From NCBI GenBank assembly GCA_029239675.1, contig JARBUM010000008.1, forward strand, positions 1 through 64,000: a DNA stretch of 64,000 nt, written 5' to 3'. This document shows, one piece after another, positions 53,339 to 62,852 of the stretch. The DNA comes from Pelosinus sp. (GTDB taxonomy: Bacteria > Bacillota > Negativicutes > DSM-13327). The notes beneath the pieces were generated by a model, which was not told the origin of the DNA, ran no database searches, and worked only from the letters and a program-made list of their open reading frames with translations. Position 1 is the first letter of the stretch; every line of letters begins with the position of its first letter. The translations under genes and the position numbers were made by a program.

Positions 53339-53385
53339 ATAAATGATAAACACCTCTTCATCGTAGAGAGGTGTTTATCATTTAT
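53339..53385. repeat. 19-bp hairpin between the glutamate-synthase-like gene and the PKS gene
   Basis: Perfect arms 53339-53357 and 53367-53385 (core AAACACCTCT). It lies just past the stop of the FMN protein; no T tract follows on the - strand. It probably stops or processes that transcript. Confidence 0.65.
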
Positions 53386-53390
53386 ACCTA

Positions 53391-54749
53391 TTATTTAATG
53401 TTGTGATTTTCTCTGTCTTCCCTATGACTGGCTGCATAACGAATATTAGTAAACTCCGACAAATCTTTTTCCACTGTTACCAAATCACTACGATTCAGTT
53501 CTTTTATACTATTCTTGCCCACCGCTTGTACAGCTAATTGCATTTCGACCTTACAAGAAGCAAGAAAATTTGCTAAATGGTTAGCAGCTAGATCAACATT
53601 TAGTTTATCCGTTAACTTGCCTGTATATAATAACATTTGTGAGGGAGGAGCTTGAGGCATTGCCTTTGTCATTTGAGTATGCAAAGCAGCTAACAGGGCA
53701 ATGGTTCCAATATAAACTGCATCGGCTCCTAAGGCTAGGGCTTTTAAAAAATGACCTGGAGTGGTTAAACCTCCCGCAATAATGACACTAAAACGATCAC
53801 GCAAATTATTTTTTACTAACCAATCAATTGTTCTTACTAGTGTATGAAAGGTAGGTAAACCCACATTGTCTTGTAAGGTTGGGTTAGCCACTGCTGTCCC
53901 GCCCTCAGAACCATCCACTACAATATAGTCGGCTTCTGTCTGGGCAATAACAGCCAATTCATATTCTATGTAATCTGTACCAGCTATTTTCACTCCTATT
54001 GGTACATCATACTGGGCTTTCATATCATTAATCATCCTAATATAGTCTTGGGTTGTACTCTTACCAGGCATACGAGCATATACCGTAGCATCTTCGCCTT
54101 TTTTTAAATGCCATGCTTTTCGTAAGTGCTCCTTAATATCTTCATCCTTCATTGTAGAATCAACTGCGCCACCCCAAGCTCCTTGACCTAACTGAATTTC
54201 AATAGCATCTAATTGTTTTAATTGTTCTTGACTACTCAATTGTCCGCCTCGATGATATTGTCCGATCAAGAATCTAGCTGCGCCGCGTTCTTCATCTGTA
54301 ACTGCTGATTCTCCCGTATTGGTAGAGGTTCCTACCATAGTCGCTCCCTTCGCTAAAGCTATTTTTATTGGCAAACTGAGAGATCCACCATAGGACATTC
54401 CTGTAATCATAATCGGCAATTCAAGTTTCAGTGGCTTTTTAGCCTTCGGCCCAATAACCGTTTTGGTGGCAATTTGAGTGTAATCATTAGTCGGCAATTG
54501 AAATAATTGTTTTGGATTCAGTAGCAACTTGTCCCATGGTGATAATACCACCGGACTGCCCAAGGGTCGGGCCAATTCTTTTCCAGCCTCAGCACGCATA
54601 GCAGCTTCTATCATAGCACGGGGTGATAGTTTCTCTGTTACAGTTACCATTAGAAAAGGATTGTCCGCATAATCCTCTGTAAGCATTTTTACCGTCGCCT
54701 CATCCATCTCAGGATCTATGAGTTTCATCATCATCCAGCTTAAAAGCAT
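53391..54749 (-). CDS. FMN-binding glutamate synthase family protein
   Basis: The 452-residue protein matches the central domain of the large glutamate synthase subunit: ITGMSYGGSLSLPIKIALAKGA near 114-135, TGESAVTDEERG near 143-154, and the FMN site in VPIGVKIAGTDY, VVDGSEGGTA and IIAGGLTTPGHFLKALALGADAVYIGT. It has no N-terminal amidotransferase domain, so it cannot by itself use glutamine. A single hydrophobic start (MLLSWMMMKL) is present but short. GGAGGTG precedes the ATG at 54749. No GltB-like small subunit is nearby. Its substrate is unknown; archaeal-type glutamate synthase and other FMN oxidoreductases are alternatives. Confidence 0.85.
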   Translation of the reverse strand: MLLSWMMMKLIDPEMDEATVKMLTEDYADNPFLMVTVTEKLSPRAMIEAAMRAEAGKELARPLGSPVVLSPWDKLLLNPKQLFQLPTNDYTQIATKTVIGPKAKKPLKLELPIMITGMSYGGSLSLPIKIALAKGATMVGTSTNTGESAVTDEERGAARFLIGQYHRGGQLSSQEQLKQLDAIEIQLGQGAWGGAVDSTMKDEDIKEHLRKAWHLKKGEDATVYARMPGKSTTQDYIRMINDMKAQYDVPIGVKIAGTDYIEYELAVIAQTEADYIVVDGSEGGTAVANPTLQDNVGLPTFHTLVRTIDWLVKNNLRDRFSVIIAGGLTTPGHFLKALALGADAVYIGTIALLAALHTQMTKAMPQAPPSQMLLYTGKLTDKLNVDLAANHLANFLASCKVEMQLAVQAVGKNSIKELNRSDLVTVEKDLSEFTNIRYAASHREDRENHNIK

Positions 54750-54830
54750 AATAACACCTCCAATATCTAGTATGGTAATATAAGACATGAATTATAACGT
54801 CATAACTGAAATCTTATAAATTAATTAAGA

Positions 54831-54870
54831 AAAAATGGAGGCTGCCAATCGGTTGGCGGCCTCCATTTTT
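54831..54870 (-). terminator. Terminator of the second YmaF-like gene
   Basis: AAAAATGGAGGC and GCCTCCATTTTT pair over 12 bp with an inner GCCAA/TTGGC stem; T6 follows on the - strand. Confidence 0.9.
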
Positions 54871-54872
54871 GC

Positions 54873-55325
54873 CTAATTATATTCTTCATCCTCAGGTCGT
54901 TTATATTTATATTTACAGGGTTTTTTATCTTCTTCATCCTCATATATATCCGGTCCTAAGCCAGTAACATCAGAAAAATTATGACAATGATCATCATTCA
55001 TGCTCGTTCGTCCAGCAAAATAATGGGTATGAGAACCATCTGCCATGGCAATTGCCCGATCTGTCATAACATCTACCCAATGCCAATGCCCTCTAGAGTT
55101 CTCAGCTGTAAAAGAGGTTCGTATACGGATTTGATGAATATGAGACCGTCCTTCCATCCTAGCAGGTCCACTAACCCCCAAGAACATATGCTGATGCTCA
55201 TCAGCAACATCTGTTTCGGTAGTATACACATGTACATGAATCCTATCCATATTCTCTTCATCATTGTTTGTCATGTATTTGTCTTCATAATCCACCATAT
55301 ATTTTCGTTCCTCATCATTAAGCAC
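54873..55325 (-). CDS. YmaF-like histidine-rich protein, second paralogue
   Basis: The 150-residue protein has the same six H-x-H motifs in order as the protein at 39673 (here HVH, HQH, HIH, HWH, HTH, HCH), with EHQHMFLGVSGPA and SMNDDHCHNFSDV matching its key blocks. The ends differ: here an acidic N-terminal part and an acidic, lysine-rich C-terminal tail (DIYEDEEDKKPCKYKYKRPEDEEYN in outline). The start is placed at a GTG (55325) 8 nt after AGGAGG. A metal-binding beta-structure is likely; the function is not known. Confidence 0.78.
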   Translation of the reverse strand: MLNDEERKYMVDYEDKYMTNNDEENMDRIHVHVYTTETDVADEHQHMFLGVSGPARMEGRSHIHQIRIRTSFTAENSRGHWHWVDVMTDRAIAMADGSHTHYFAGRTSMNDDHCHNFSDVTGLGPDIYEDEEDKKPCKYKYKRPEDEEYN

Positions 55326-55588
55326 TCCCCACACCTCCTATTATTATCCATACCATTATATGCTGGATAAATTCATTTGTGCCTGGAAGCTACTTTTCAT
55401 AATTGTTTATCTTTAATAACTTTTCTTTAAAACTATATATTCTTGTTAAAAAGTATTATATAATAATATTCAAAATTAAAAACATATATTACATGTAATA
55501 TGCATTTAAAGACAGAATAAGAAATTATCATCTGCAAAGGATAGCTTCCTATTCTGTCTACATGCAGTAGTATAAGGAGGCCATTCAA

Positions 55589-57016
55589 TTGATTTCTGAT
55601 ATCGAACGAACATCTGACGATTTTATTAATGACAAGTTAATTCTTCAATTGCTCCACGAAGCTAAAACAAAAGCCCAAGATAAACAGCTGGTTAACAATA
55701 TTATTGCTAAAGCTAGTCAGTACAAAGGTCTATCGGCATCTGAAGTAGCCATTCTCTTAGAAGTGAGTGATGCAGAAATATTAGAGTCTATGTACACTGT
55801 TGCTGCCGATATTAAACAATGCATCTATGGTACACGAATTGTATTATTCGCACCACTTTATATCTCCAGCCACTGTGTCAACGACTGTACTTATTGCGGC
55901 TATCGCAGCGGCAATGACAGTCAGGTGCGCCGCCATTTATCCATGGCTGAAGTTAAACAAGAGGTAGAAATTATTCAATCCTTAGGCCATAAACGTTTAG
56001 TTGTAGAGGCCGGTGAGGATAATGCAAACTGCCCCATCGACTATGTTGTAGACACCATTAAAGAAATTTATAAGGTGAAAAGTAAAAACGGTAGTATTCG
56101 CCGTGTCAATATTAATGTTGCGGCTACCACCATTGACGAATACTGGAAACTAAAACAAGCTGACATTGGCACCTATATCCTCTTTCAGGAAACCTACCAC
56201 CGTCCAACTTATGAGATGTTACACCCTGCTGGACCAAAAAAAGATTATAACTGGCATACTACCGCCATGGATAGAGCCATGCAAGCAGGTATTGATGATG
56301 TGGGTATTGGGGTACTTTATGGACTTTATGATTATAAATATGACACCATCTCCATGTTCTTGCATGCTGAACACTTAGAGAAGACCTTTGGCGTAGGACC
56401 ACACACAATCTCAGTACCTCGCCTTAGACCAGCTAACAGCATTAATCTAGATTCCTTCCCCCACCTAGTGAATGATGAAGATTTTAAAAAAATTATTGCC
56501 ATTATTCGTTTAGCAGTACCTTATACAGGAATTATTTTATCAACTAGAGAGCATCCTGAATTAAGAGACAAACTTCTCACTTATGGTGTTTCTCAGATTA
56601 GTGCTGGTTCCTGTACCGGTGTGGGTGGATATCAACAAACCCAAGAAGATTCTGCTGTAACAAAGGGAGCCATGCAGTTTGAAACAGGAGACAATCGTTC
56701 TCCAGATGAAATTATCTCAATGTTATGTGAAAAAAATTTTATACCTAGCTATTGCACAGCTTGCTATCGCCAAGGCCGTACCGGTGATCGATTTATGAGT
56801 CTCGCTAAAAGTGGTGAAATACAAAATGTGTGCTTACCCAATGCTTTATTAACTTTTAAAGAATATCTACTTGATTATGGTGATGATTCTCTTAAGAGTA
56901 TTGGCGAAACTATGATAACTAAGAACCTTGCCACTATACCACAAGAGAGCGTCCGCACCGAAACAATCAAACGTCTTAAGGAAATTGAAGAGGGTGCCCG
57001 TGATTTATATTTCTAA
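55589..57016 (+). CDS. hydG: [FeFe]-hydrogenase maturation radical SAM protein HydG
   Basis: HydG splits tyrosine to give the CO and cyanide ligands of the H cluster. The 475-residue protein has the radical SAM motif CVNDCTYC (C96, C100, C103) and the C-terminal HydG cluster site C-X2-C-X22-C (C389, C392, C415), which separates it from ThiH. The start is a TTG placed 8 nt after AAGGAGG. It stands alone; hydE, hydF and a hydrogenase are not in the window, so they must lie elsewhere if the pathway is active. Confidence 0.95.
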   Translation: MISDIERTSDDFINDKLILQLLHEAKTKAQDKQLVNNIIAKASQYKGLSASEVAILLEVSDAEILESMYTVAADIKQCIYGTRIVLFAPLYISSHCVNDCTYCGYRSGNDSQVRRHLSMAEVKQEVEIIQSLGHKRLVVEAGEDNANCPIDYVVDTIKEIYKVKSKNGSIRRVNINVAATTIDEYWKLKQADIGTYILFQETYHRPTYEMLHPAGPKKDYNWHTTAMDRAMQAGIDDVGIGVLYGLYDYKYDTISMFLHAEHLEKTFGVGPHTISVPRLRPANSINLDSFPHLVNDEDFKKIIAIIRLAVPYTGIILSTREHPELRDKLLTYGVSQISAGSCTGVGGYQQTQEDSAVTKGAMQFETGDNRSPDEIISMLCEKNFIPSYCTACYRQGRTGDRFMSLAKSGEIQNVCLPNALLTFKEYLLDYGDDSLKSIGETMITKNLATIPQESVRTETIKRLKEIEEGARDLYF

Positions 57017-57031
57017 ATAATGATTCATTCT

Positions 57032-57077
57032 AAAGAGCTAGGGAGCCACCAAACAAGGTGACTCCCTAGCTCCTTTA
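57032..57077 (+). terminator. Terminator of hydG
   Basis: GAGCTAGGGAG and CTCCCTAGCTC pair, with an inner CACC/GGTG stem and a short T-rich end; it also lies behind nrfA on the other strand. Confidence 0.75.
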
Positions 57078-57078
57078 C

Positions 57079-58359
57079 TTATAACACATTAATTCCTGCT
57101 GCCAAATTAGCTGCTTCAATCGCCTGATGGGCTAACTCATTCGATTGACCAAGAGTTGTCATCGTCTGATCTGTATTATGGAAGCCCATACTATTTTCAG
57201 CTGATACAATATCCCACATCCACTGGGCCTTGCGTACTAATTCTCTAGCTTTAGCAAGTTCAGCCTGATTCACATTTGGCATATCACCAGCTTTTCTGAT
57301 TGCTTCATGAGCCTTGGCCACATTCAACCCTGCTGTATGTTGTAGGAGGAATGTCTGATCTTGGATTGTCTTAACTCTCTCCGATAGCCATTCGGTTCCT
57401 TGACTGTGACATGGGGAACAAGAGGCATCAAGAGTTTTTAGCGGACTAGTTATAAAGTGGGACGTATATTTTTGCCCACTTTTACGCATATAAGGCATGT
57501 GACAATCAGCACATGATACCCCAGCCTTTCCATGAGTACCATTAGCAAAGGTCTCATAATCAGGATGCTGGGCTTTTAACATTGGTGCTTTAGAATCTGG
57601 ATGCTCCCAGTCCTGGACAAATTTATTAGGTTTTTCAGCATAATAAGCATACATTTCTTCTGGCTTAAAGCCTTTATCCCAAGGAAAAACTACTCGTGTG
57701 GTTCCTGGTTCAAAATAATATTCGGAATGACATTGAGCACAAACATAAGTACGCATTTCTTCTCTTGTTGCTTTACTCATATCGATGCCCCGTCGTTCTT
57801 GGGCTTCAATAAAGGCTGGGTTAATAACACGTAAATTCATCGTTTCTGAATCATGACACTGAGCGCAAGTAACAGGATGTTTACTTTTCTCCAATAATTC
57901 GGCTAAGGGCTTATTGGCATAGCCCCATCCCGATTCTTTATAAAACTGTTCCACATAAGGAGTTTTACAAGTAATACATGCGCCTTTACTAGCGGGGCCA
58001 ATACGTTTACTATTACGCAAGTCTTCTACAGCATATACATGGCCCCGATCCTCACTATAATCCTTGCTGAAGGGCATCCCCTTAAAGTTAGTAAACATCT
58101 CTGGTTGCATATCAGACTTTTGTACATTTAAGCTACCCCCATAGCCTGTAGGAGAAGGGGCTGATTCAGCCATTTTTTGATAACTTTCATATTGAAGGGG
58201 ATATACTTTGCCCCACACTGCTGCATCATATTCTCCTGCGGGGATTGGTGATGCCTTTACTGTTGCTGCCGGTTTGACACCAACACGTACAACAACAAAT
58301 CCAAAAAAGATCAATGCTACACTCAACAAGGCAATTAAGGTCTTTTGCATTTTACTCAA
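57079..58359 (-). CDS. nrfA: Cytochrome c nitrite reductase NrfA
   Basis: NrfA reduces nitrite to ammonium with six electrons, outside the cytoplasmic membrane. The 426-residue protein has an uncleaved or cleaved N-terminal hydrophobic segment (about 6-25) and five heme sites: CITCK (128-132), whose lysine is the active-site heme ligand, and CAQCH (165), CAQCH (207), CADCH (283) and CSPCH (314). The start (TTG, or the ATG three codons on) overlaps the end of nrfH by 8 nt. The length is typical of the Firmicute/epsilon group. Confidence 0.97.
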   Translation of the reverse strand: MSKMQKTLIALLSVALIFFGFVVVRVGVKPAATVKASPIPAGEYDAAVWGKVYPLQYESYQKMAESAPSPTGYGGSLNVQKSDMQPEMFTNFKGMPFSKDYSEDRGHVYAVEDLRNSKRIGPASKGACITCKTPYVEQFYKESGWGYANKPLAELLEKSKHPVTCAQCHDSETMNLRVINPAFIEAQERRGIDMSKATREEMRTYVCAQCHSEYYFEPGTTRVVFPWDKGFKPEEMYAYYAEKPNKFVQDWEHPDSKAPMLKAQHPDYETFANGTHGKAGVSCADCHMPYMRKSGQKYTSHFITSPLKTLDASCSPCHSQGTEWLSERVKTIQDQTFLLQHTAGLNVAKAHEAIRKAGDMPNVNQAELAKARELVRKAQWMWDIVSAENSMGFHNTDQTMTTLGQSNELAHQAIEAANLAAGINVL

Positions 58360-58834
58360 CTTTTATTCCCCCTTTGCTCTTGTTCATGCCATGGACTAGG
58401 CCACGATGGCATTTAGTACAATCCTCTCCACCGGCTCCCATGCCAGTATTTTGTACCGTGGATTGATGGCAACGCATACAATTTTCTTCCACGATAACTT
58501 TACCTTTAGGTGATAACTTCATTGTTGCTGGATAATCTCTTAGGACTTCATGATAGACATCGTTCATACCGGTCTGAGCTTTGGTAATCATTTTGATGGC
58601 AAAATTTTGCTGCGGCAAATGACAGTCAGTACACTTAAGCTGTTTATGATTGGATGCTTGCCATGAACTATGCACCTGTTCCATTGAGTGACAACTTCCA
58701 CAAAATCCTGGACTATCCGAATAAGCATACCCAGCACCTGTAGCAACCATTCCTATCATCACCACAACCAAGACTACCAGCGCAATCTTTAAAGCATTGC
58801 GATTTAAAAACTGACCAGTATCCAAAACCCTCAC
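58352..58834 (-). CDS. nrfH: NrfH-type tetraheme cytochrome c quinol dehydrogenase
   Basis: NrfH anchors NrfA and feeds it electrons from menaquinol. The 160-residue NapC/NirT-family protein has one membrane helix (about 15-36) and four heme motifs: CGSCH (45-49) followed by Met51, the unusual ligand known from Desulfovibrio NrfH, then CTDCH (68), CMRCH (119) and CTKCH (139). It is 62 nt after ccmF in the same orientation and overlaps nrfA, so the complex and its assembly genes are expressed together. Confidence 0.95.
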   Translation of the reverse strand: MRVLDTGQFLNRNALKIALVVLVVVMIGMVATGAGYAYSDSPGFCGSCHSMEQVHSSWQASNHKQLKCTDCHLPQQNFAIKMITKAQTGMNDVYHEVLRDYPATMKLSPKGKVIVEENCMRCHQSTVQNTGMGAGGEDCTKCHRGLVHGMNKSKGGIKVE

Positions 58835-58896
58835 CTCCTCCTATTTTTTTAATTTGCCTTTTAAATACTTTTTTCCTATAAGTCAATTATTCAGTC

Positions 58897-61113
58897 CTAG
58901 TTATAGGACATTGACCCCTTTTGTTTTTTATTATCCGTTATTTCTGATAGGGCCCTAAAACGATTGCTTGCTCCCCAACCACAACCTAACGTAATCAAAA
59001 TTGCCCCTAACCATACCAAATTTATTAAAGGTTTATAGCTTATCTCAACCTCAATACTATCCGATTTACTGTTGGTTGCACGATCCGTAAAATCAATACT
59101 TATGGTTCCATCCCTAGGATTAACGCCATTAATCATTATTTCATATTGACTAAAGGCCTCTACAGGGGCACTGGTAACCATTCCTTTTTTGTAAACAAGC
59201 TCGGGTTGAATTTCTTCCTTCTTTCCGTCTTTAATCACTTCAAATAACGTCTGTACTTTCATTTCTTGTCCGGTGGTCCCAGGAATCATTTTCCAGGAAA
59301 TAAAATTAATCGTCACGTCATCTTGTTGCCTTCCCTCTCCTGTCCCTAACCGGATTTCCGTGCCTGTATGATCTTCATGCTTCATGACAGGAGCTACATA
59401 TAAGTCAGCTAAAAGCCTGCGGTCAATACCCGGCTCCCTAGCTGATGGATGTCCCTCTTTATTATATTTAGTAAATGCCTGTATTACAGAGCTTTCTATT
59501 TCCTGGTGCCTAACAGTAAATTTTTGATAAAACCCACTGCCATCATTGGCTTCTTCTATACCCATATATGTAATTTCGCTTCCCAAGATTTGTTTAGATT
59601 GCTGCAGATCTAATGTTTCCATAGTCGACTTATTGGCTGCAGAGGATATAACAATACCAAGAACCATCATGGCCAATCCAGCATGAGTAATAGCTGCTGA
59701 CCAAGATAATTTTTCATTACCTCTAACCATGACACTATTCATAATCAACGCTGTGATTGAGAACACAATGGTTATTACTAATATAGGCTGATATAATCCC
59801 AACTTAAATGGCAAAGCCACTGACAGCAAACCGATAACCCCTAACCACCAATATTGTTTCAACCTAATTGTATCCTTAGTTTTTTTATTAAACATAGGAG
59901 ATACTGTAAGAAGCATAACTAAGGCCGCTGCTAATGGTTGAGACGTGCTATTGTAAAAGCTCCCGCTGACATTTGACGGGTTTCCCAATAACATAGTAAC
60001 CAGCGGTGTTGACATACCGATAAAAACCATCACCGCCATAAGACTAAGGACCAACACGCCACAGCCCAATGTAAATTCTCGGCTATTGACCTTAGCATAT
60101 AATTCCCCTTCTGGCAAATCAGGCCACCGTATAATTAGCATCACTAAACCAGCAAATATAGTAAGAAGCACAAACCCTGCAAGCAGTCCGCCAACACCTT
60201 CATCTGCAAAGGAATGTGTAGAAAAATCACTTAAAACTCCACTGCGAGTTAAAAAAGTTCCATACAATACAGTAATAAAACTGAAAATACTAGCCAGATA
60301 AGCAGGTTTAATGGCTGCTACCTTTAACCTTGCCCAAAATAAGGTATGTACCAAAGCTCCATTTACTAGCCATGGTACAAGAGAAGAATTCTCCACTGGG
60401 TCCCAAGCCCAATATCCTCCCCAACCTAATACTTTATAAGCCCAAAAACCTCCGATAAAAACCCCCGCCCCCAATGCACACCAAGAAAACAAAGCCCAGG
60501 GTAGTGCTGCAGCTGTCCACACTTTGTGATTGTTAGAAAAAAGTCCTTCTAACGCATAAGCAAAGGGTACTGCAAGACCAGCATAACCCAAAAATATAAT
60601 CGGTGGATGAATAATCATCCAAAAATCTTGCAACAAGGGATTAAGCCCCACTCCATCCATCTGGGGTTGTGCCAGTAACATAAAAGGTCCTTTTATCAGC
60701 AAAACAATCAGTAGCATAGCCTGCAACACACTGTATATCGCCATAACACCTGGAGGAGCATAACTTTTTCGCGATAAAAGCAAACCAAATATCGCGTGAA
60801 ATACCAACCATAACATAAATGATCCTTGCTGCCCCGCCCAAAATGCTGATAATTTATACATAAAAGCCAACTCACGGGAAGAATAGCTAAAAACATAGGC
60901 ATATTCAAAGCGATTATCCAAGATTAGATATAGCAGATAGCCAGCTGCAATGCCAACTAATACTGCAGACAAACGATAACACTGTAATCCCAATTTGTCA
61001 GCACTAGACTTCCCAGAGGGTCGTCTAACAGTCGACAAATGTAGCTTAGAATAAAAAAATGCAGCTATACAGGTAATTAGTAAAGCTAAGAATATAGAAC
61101 TATAGCCAATCAT
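58897..61113 (-). CDS. ccmF: Cytochrome c heme lyase CcmF
   Basis: CcmF, with CcmH, attaches heme from CcmE to apocytochrome c. The 738-residue protein has about 15 helices, the WWD motif GWGGYWAWDPVENSSLVPWL near 230-250, and a large outer loop before the last helix (about 510-710). The adjoining His residues in the DFWMIIHPP and VHTLF segments are the expected heme/quinone-side ligands. It begins directly at the end of ccmE (stop and start overlap at 61113). CcmH is not encoded next to it. Confidence 0.93.
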   Translation of the reverse strand: MIGYSSIFLALLITCIAAFFYSKLHLSTVRRPSGKSSADKLGLQCYRLSAVLVGIAAGYLLYLILDNRFEYAYVFSYSSRELAFMYKLSAFWAGQQGSFMLWLVFHAIFGLLLSRKSYAPPGVMAIYSVLQAMLLIVLLIKGPFMLLAQPQMDGVGLNPLLQDFWMIIHPPIIFLGYAGLAVPFAYALEGLFSNNHKVWTAAALPWALFSWCALGAGVFIGGFWAYKVLGWGGYWAWDPVENSSLVPWLVNGALVHTLFWARLKVAAIKPAYLASIFSFITVLYGTFLTRSGVLSDFSTHSFADEGVGGLLAGFVLLTIFAGLVMLIIRWPDLPEGELYAKVNSREFTLGCGVLVLSLMAVMVFIGMSTPLVTMLLGNPSNVSGSFYNSTSQPLAAALVMLLTVSPMFNKKTKDTIRLKQYWWLGVIGLLSVALPFKLGLYQPILVITIVFSITALIMNSVMVRGNEKLSWSAAITHAGLAMMVLGIVISSAANKSTMETLDLQQSKQILGSEITYMGIEEANDGSGFYQKFTVRHQEIESSVIQAFTKYNKEGHPSAREPGIDRRLLADLYVAPVMKHEDHTGTEIRLGTGEGRQQDDVTINFISWKMIPGTTGQEMKVQTLFEVIKDGKKEEIQPELVYKKGMVTSAPVEAFSQYEIMINGVNPRDGTISIDFTDRATNSKSDSIEVEISYKPLINLVWLGAILITLGCGWGASNRFRALSEITDNKKQKGSMSYN

Positions 61114-61493
61114 TACTGCTTCACACTCCCTTGTGCGGACTGATATTTAGAAGGACATTTTACTAACAATTTATCCGCAATAAATTCATTATTCTGATAT
61201 TTTCCAATAGCCACAATACTATTCGCTTGTTCCAAACCATCTGGCTTAGTACCCTTATACACAATTAATGCTTCTTGCCCCTTCTCATCTTGCAGCTTAA
61301 ATTTCACAGCCTTTCCATCATCAGTCATTATCACACGTTCTGAAGTCAATACTCCACGTACTTGTACACTACCGTTCATTGTTTTGGCTTGAGCAAAAGT
61401 AACATATGGGGTAAGAGAACTTTTAAAACTGATCACACTAAAAATGATAAATAGAGCAATAATACCTATACCAATTCCATGTCGTTTTTTCAT
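61113..61493 (-). CDS. ccmE: CcmE heme chaperone, C-X3-Y type
   Basis: CcmE carries heme on the outer face of the membrane to CcmF. The 126-residue protein has an N-terminal membrane anchor (about 7-24) and the OB-fold beta-barrel (VQVRGVLTSERVIM, VKFKLQDEKGQEALIVYKG). The usual heme-binding His is replaced by Cys113 in CPSKY (Cys113-Tyr117). This C-X3-Y variant is known from Desulfovibrio, archaea and some others. Its position between ccmC and ccmF supports the call. Confidence 0.88.
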   Translation of the reverse strand: MKKRHGIGIGIIALFIIFSVISFKSSLTPYVTFAQAKTMNGSVQVRGVLTSERVIMTDDGKAVKFKLQDEKGQEALIVYKGTKPDGLEQANSIVAIGKYQNNEFIADKLLVKCPSKYQSAQGSVKQ

Positions 61494-61522
61494 AATCTCC
61501 TCCTATTTCCATCCTCTCCACG

Positions 61523-62149
61523 TTAGGCTGACTCTTGCTTATTCTGTACTATATAGCTAAAACATTGCCAAAACAGTGCGGTACATGCCCCTACAGCCGC
61601 TAGAAGTACATATAGCACAATAGCATCCATTTCTAATTTACCAGCACTATTGATCACTGGCTCAGGATGCAAAGAAAAATAAAAACGTGGAATGATAAAA
61701 ACTAAGAATGGTACTGTTAAAAAAGAGAGCAAGGCATAAACGGCAGAGATTTTAGCTCGTTCTTCTTTATCCAGAATAGATGTTCTCAGTACCAAATAAG
61801 CGCCATAAATGAGTAACAGTATAAAAATAGTAGTCTGCCTTGGATCCCAATTCCAATAAGCCCCCCAAGTAAGCTTGGCAAAGACGGCGCCGCTTATGGT
61901 TGCCAACAAACAAAATAATAATCCTAGACTAGCTGCTGCTGAACTTTTCAAATCATACCGTATATCTCGTGTACGCAAATACTGTAGAGACCAACCCGCT
62001 GACAACAAAAAAGCAAGTACAGATACCCAAGCAACTGGTATATGAAAGAACGCAATTCTCACCAAATCGCCCAATCCTTCTACTGGAGGAACCATATAAA
62101 ACACTGCGTACACTACACCCATTATCCATAAACCCAAAGCTAGCTTCAT
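61523..62149 (-). CDS. ccmC: Heme exporter/handling protein CcmC
   Basis: CcmC loads heme onto CcmE. The 208-residue protein has six helices, the WWD motif in TWGAYWNWDPRQTTIF near 100-115, and conserved His residues in the first and third outer loops (FFHIPVAW near 34-41; FSLHPEP near 160). GGGGGG stands before the ATG at 62149; the longer frame runs into ccmB. It belongs to the ccmABCEF series. Confidence 0.93.
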   Translation of the reverse strand: MKLALGLWIMGVVYAVFYMVPPVEGLGDLVRIAFFHIPVAWVSVLAFLLSAGWSLQYLRTRDIRYDLKSSAAASLGLLFCLLATISGAVFAKLTWGAYWNWDPRQTTIFILLLIYGAYLVLRTSILDKEERAKISAVYALLSFLTVPFLVFIIPRFYFSLHPEPVINSAGKLEMDAIVLYVLLAAVGACTALFWQCFSYIVQNKQESA

Positions 62150-62174
62150 TCTAATCCCCCCAAACCAGTCAAAA

Positions 62175-62852
62175 TTAATCATACCAAAGATAATCAAATA
62201 ATATGGATGATGCTATCATTAGGACTACATTATAGCCCGCCATGAATACAATCTCAGATGCATTGGGCTCAATATTAGCCAATATTTTAGTTGTAGCACT
62301 AATACTACCTAAAAATTGAGGCAATAATATGGGGAACGTTAATACCGTAAATAATGCATTTTTCCCTTGACTTTTCGCTACCATAGCTGCAGTAATGGTA
62401 CTAGCTGCTGCAATCCCTATATCACCCATAATCAAAATTACAATAAATATCGGCCACCGATAAATGTCCACATTTAAAAAAATAATAAATAAGGGAATGA
62501 CTAAAAGAGTCAAAGATAATAACACGATCACGTTAAACAACAATTTGCCGAATAGTACTGCTTGCCCAGAACCATAAATCTGTAGTGCCACAATGGTACC
62601 CGACTCCTGCTCTTGAACAAACACTCTGGACAGCCCAGCCATGGCACAGAAAAACAATATTACCCATAACAACGCTGCGGTAAGCTCCACAGGTAAACTC
62701 ACTATACCAATTGACATACTGATACTGGCTAAGGAAATTAAAGCAAACATAAACAAGGCACTCACGGCATAACGGGTTCTAAACTCACACAATCCATCCT
62801 TAATGAATATGGCCCATATACCATTAAACAAGCTCGATTTTGCAGTCGGCAT
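62175..62852 (-). CDS. ccmB: Heme exporter membrane subunit CcmB
   Basis: CcmB is the permease partner of CcmA; the pair releases heme-loaded CcmE. The 225-residue protein has six helices, the IFIKDGLCEFRTRYAVSALFMFALIS opening (pieces) and the FVQEQESGTIVALQIYGSGQAVLFGKLLFN region of the family. GGGAGGC precedes the ATG at 62852, which lies inside the end of ccmA (29-nt overlap). Confidence 0.92.
   Translation of the reverse strand: MPTAKSSLFNGIWAIFIKDGLCEFRTRYAVSALFMFALISLASISMSIGIVSLPVELTAALLWVILFFCAMAGLSRVFVQEQESGTIVALQIYGSGQAVLFGKLLFNVIVLLSLTLLVIPLFIIFLNVDIYRWPIFIVILIMGDIGIAAASTITAAMVAKSQGKNALFTVLTFPILLPQFLGSISATTKILANIEPNASEIVFMAGYNVVLMIASSILFDYLWYD

Noticed and set aside
53263-53361. 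Upstream extension of the type III PKS by about 33 residues
   Set aside because: It runs into a hairpin and lacks a ribosome binding site; family proteins begin near the ATG cluster at 53262-53271.
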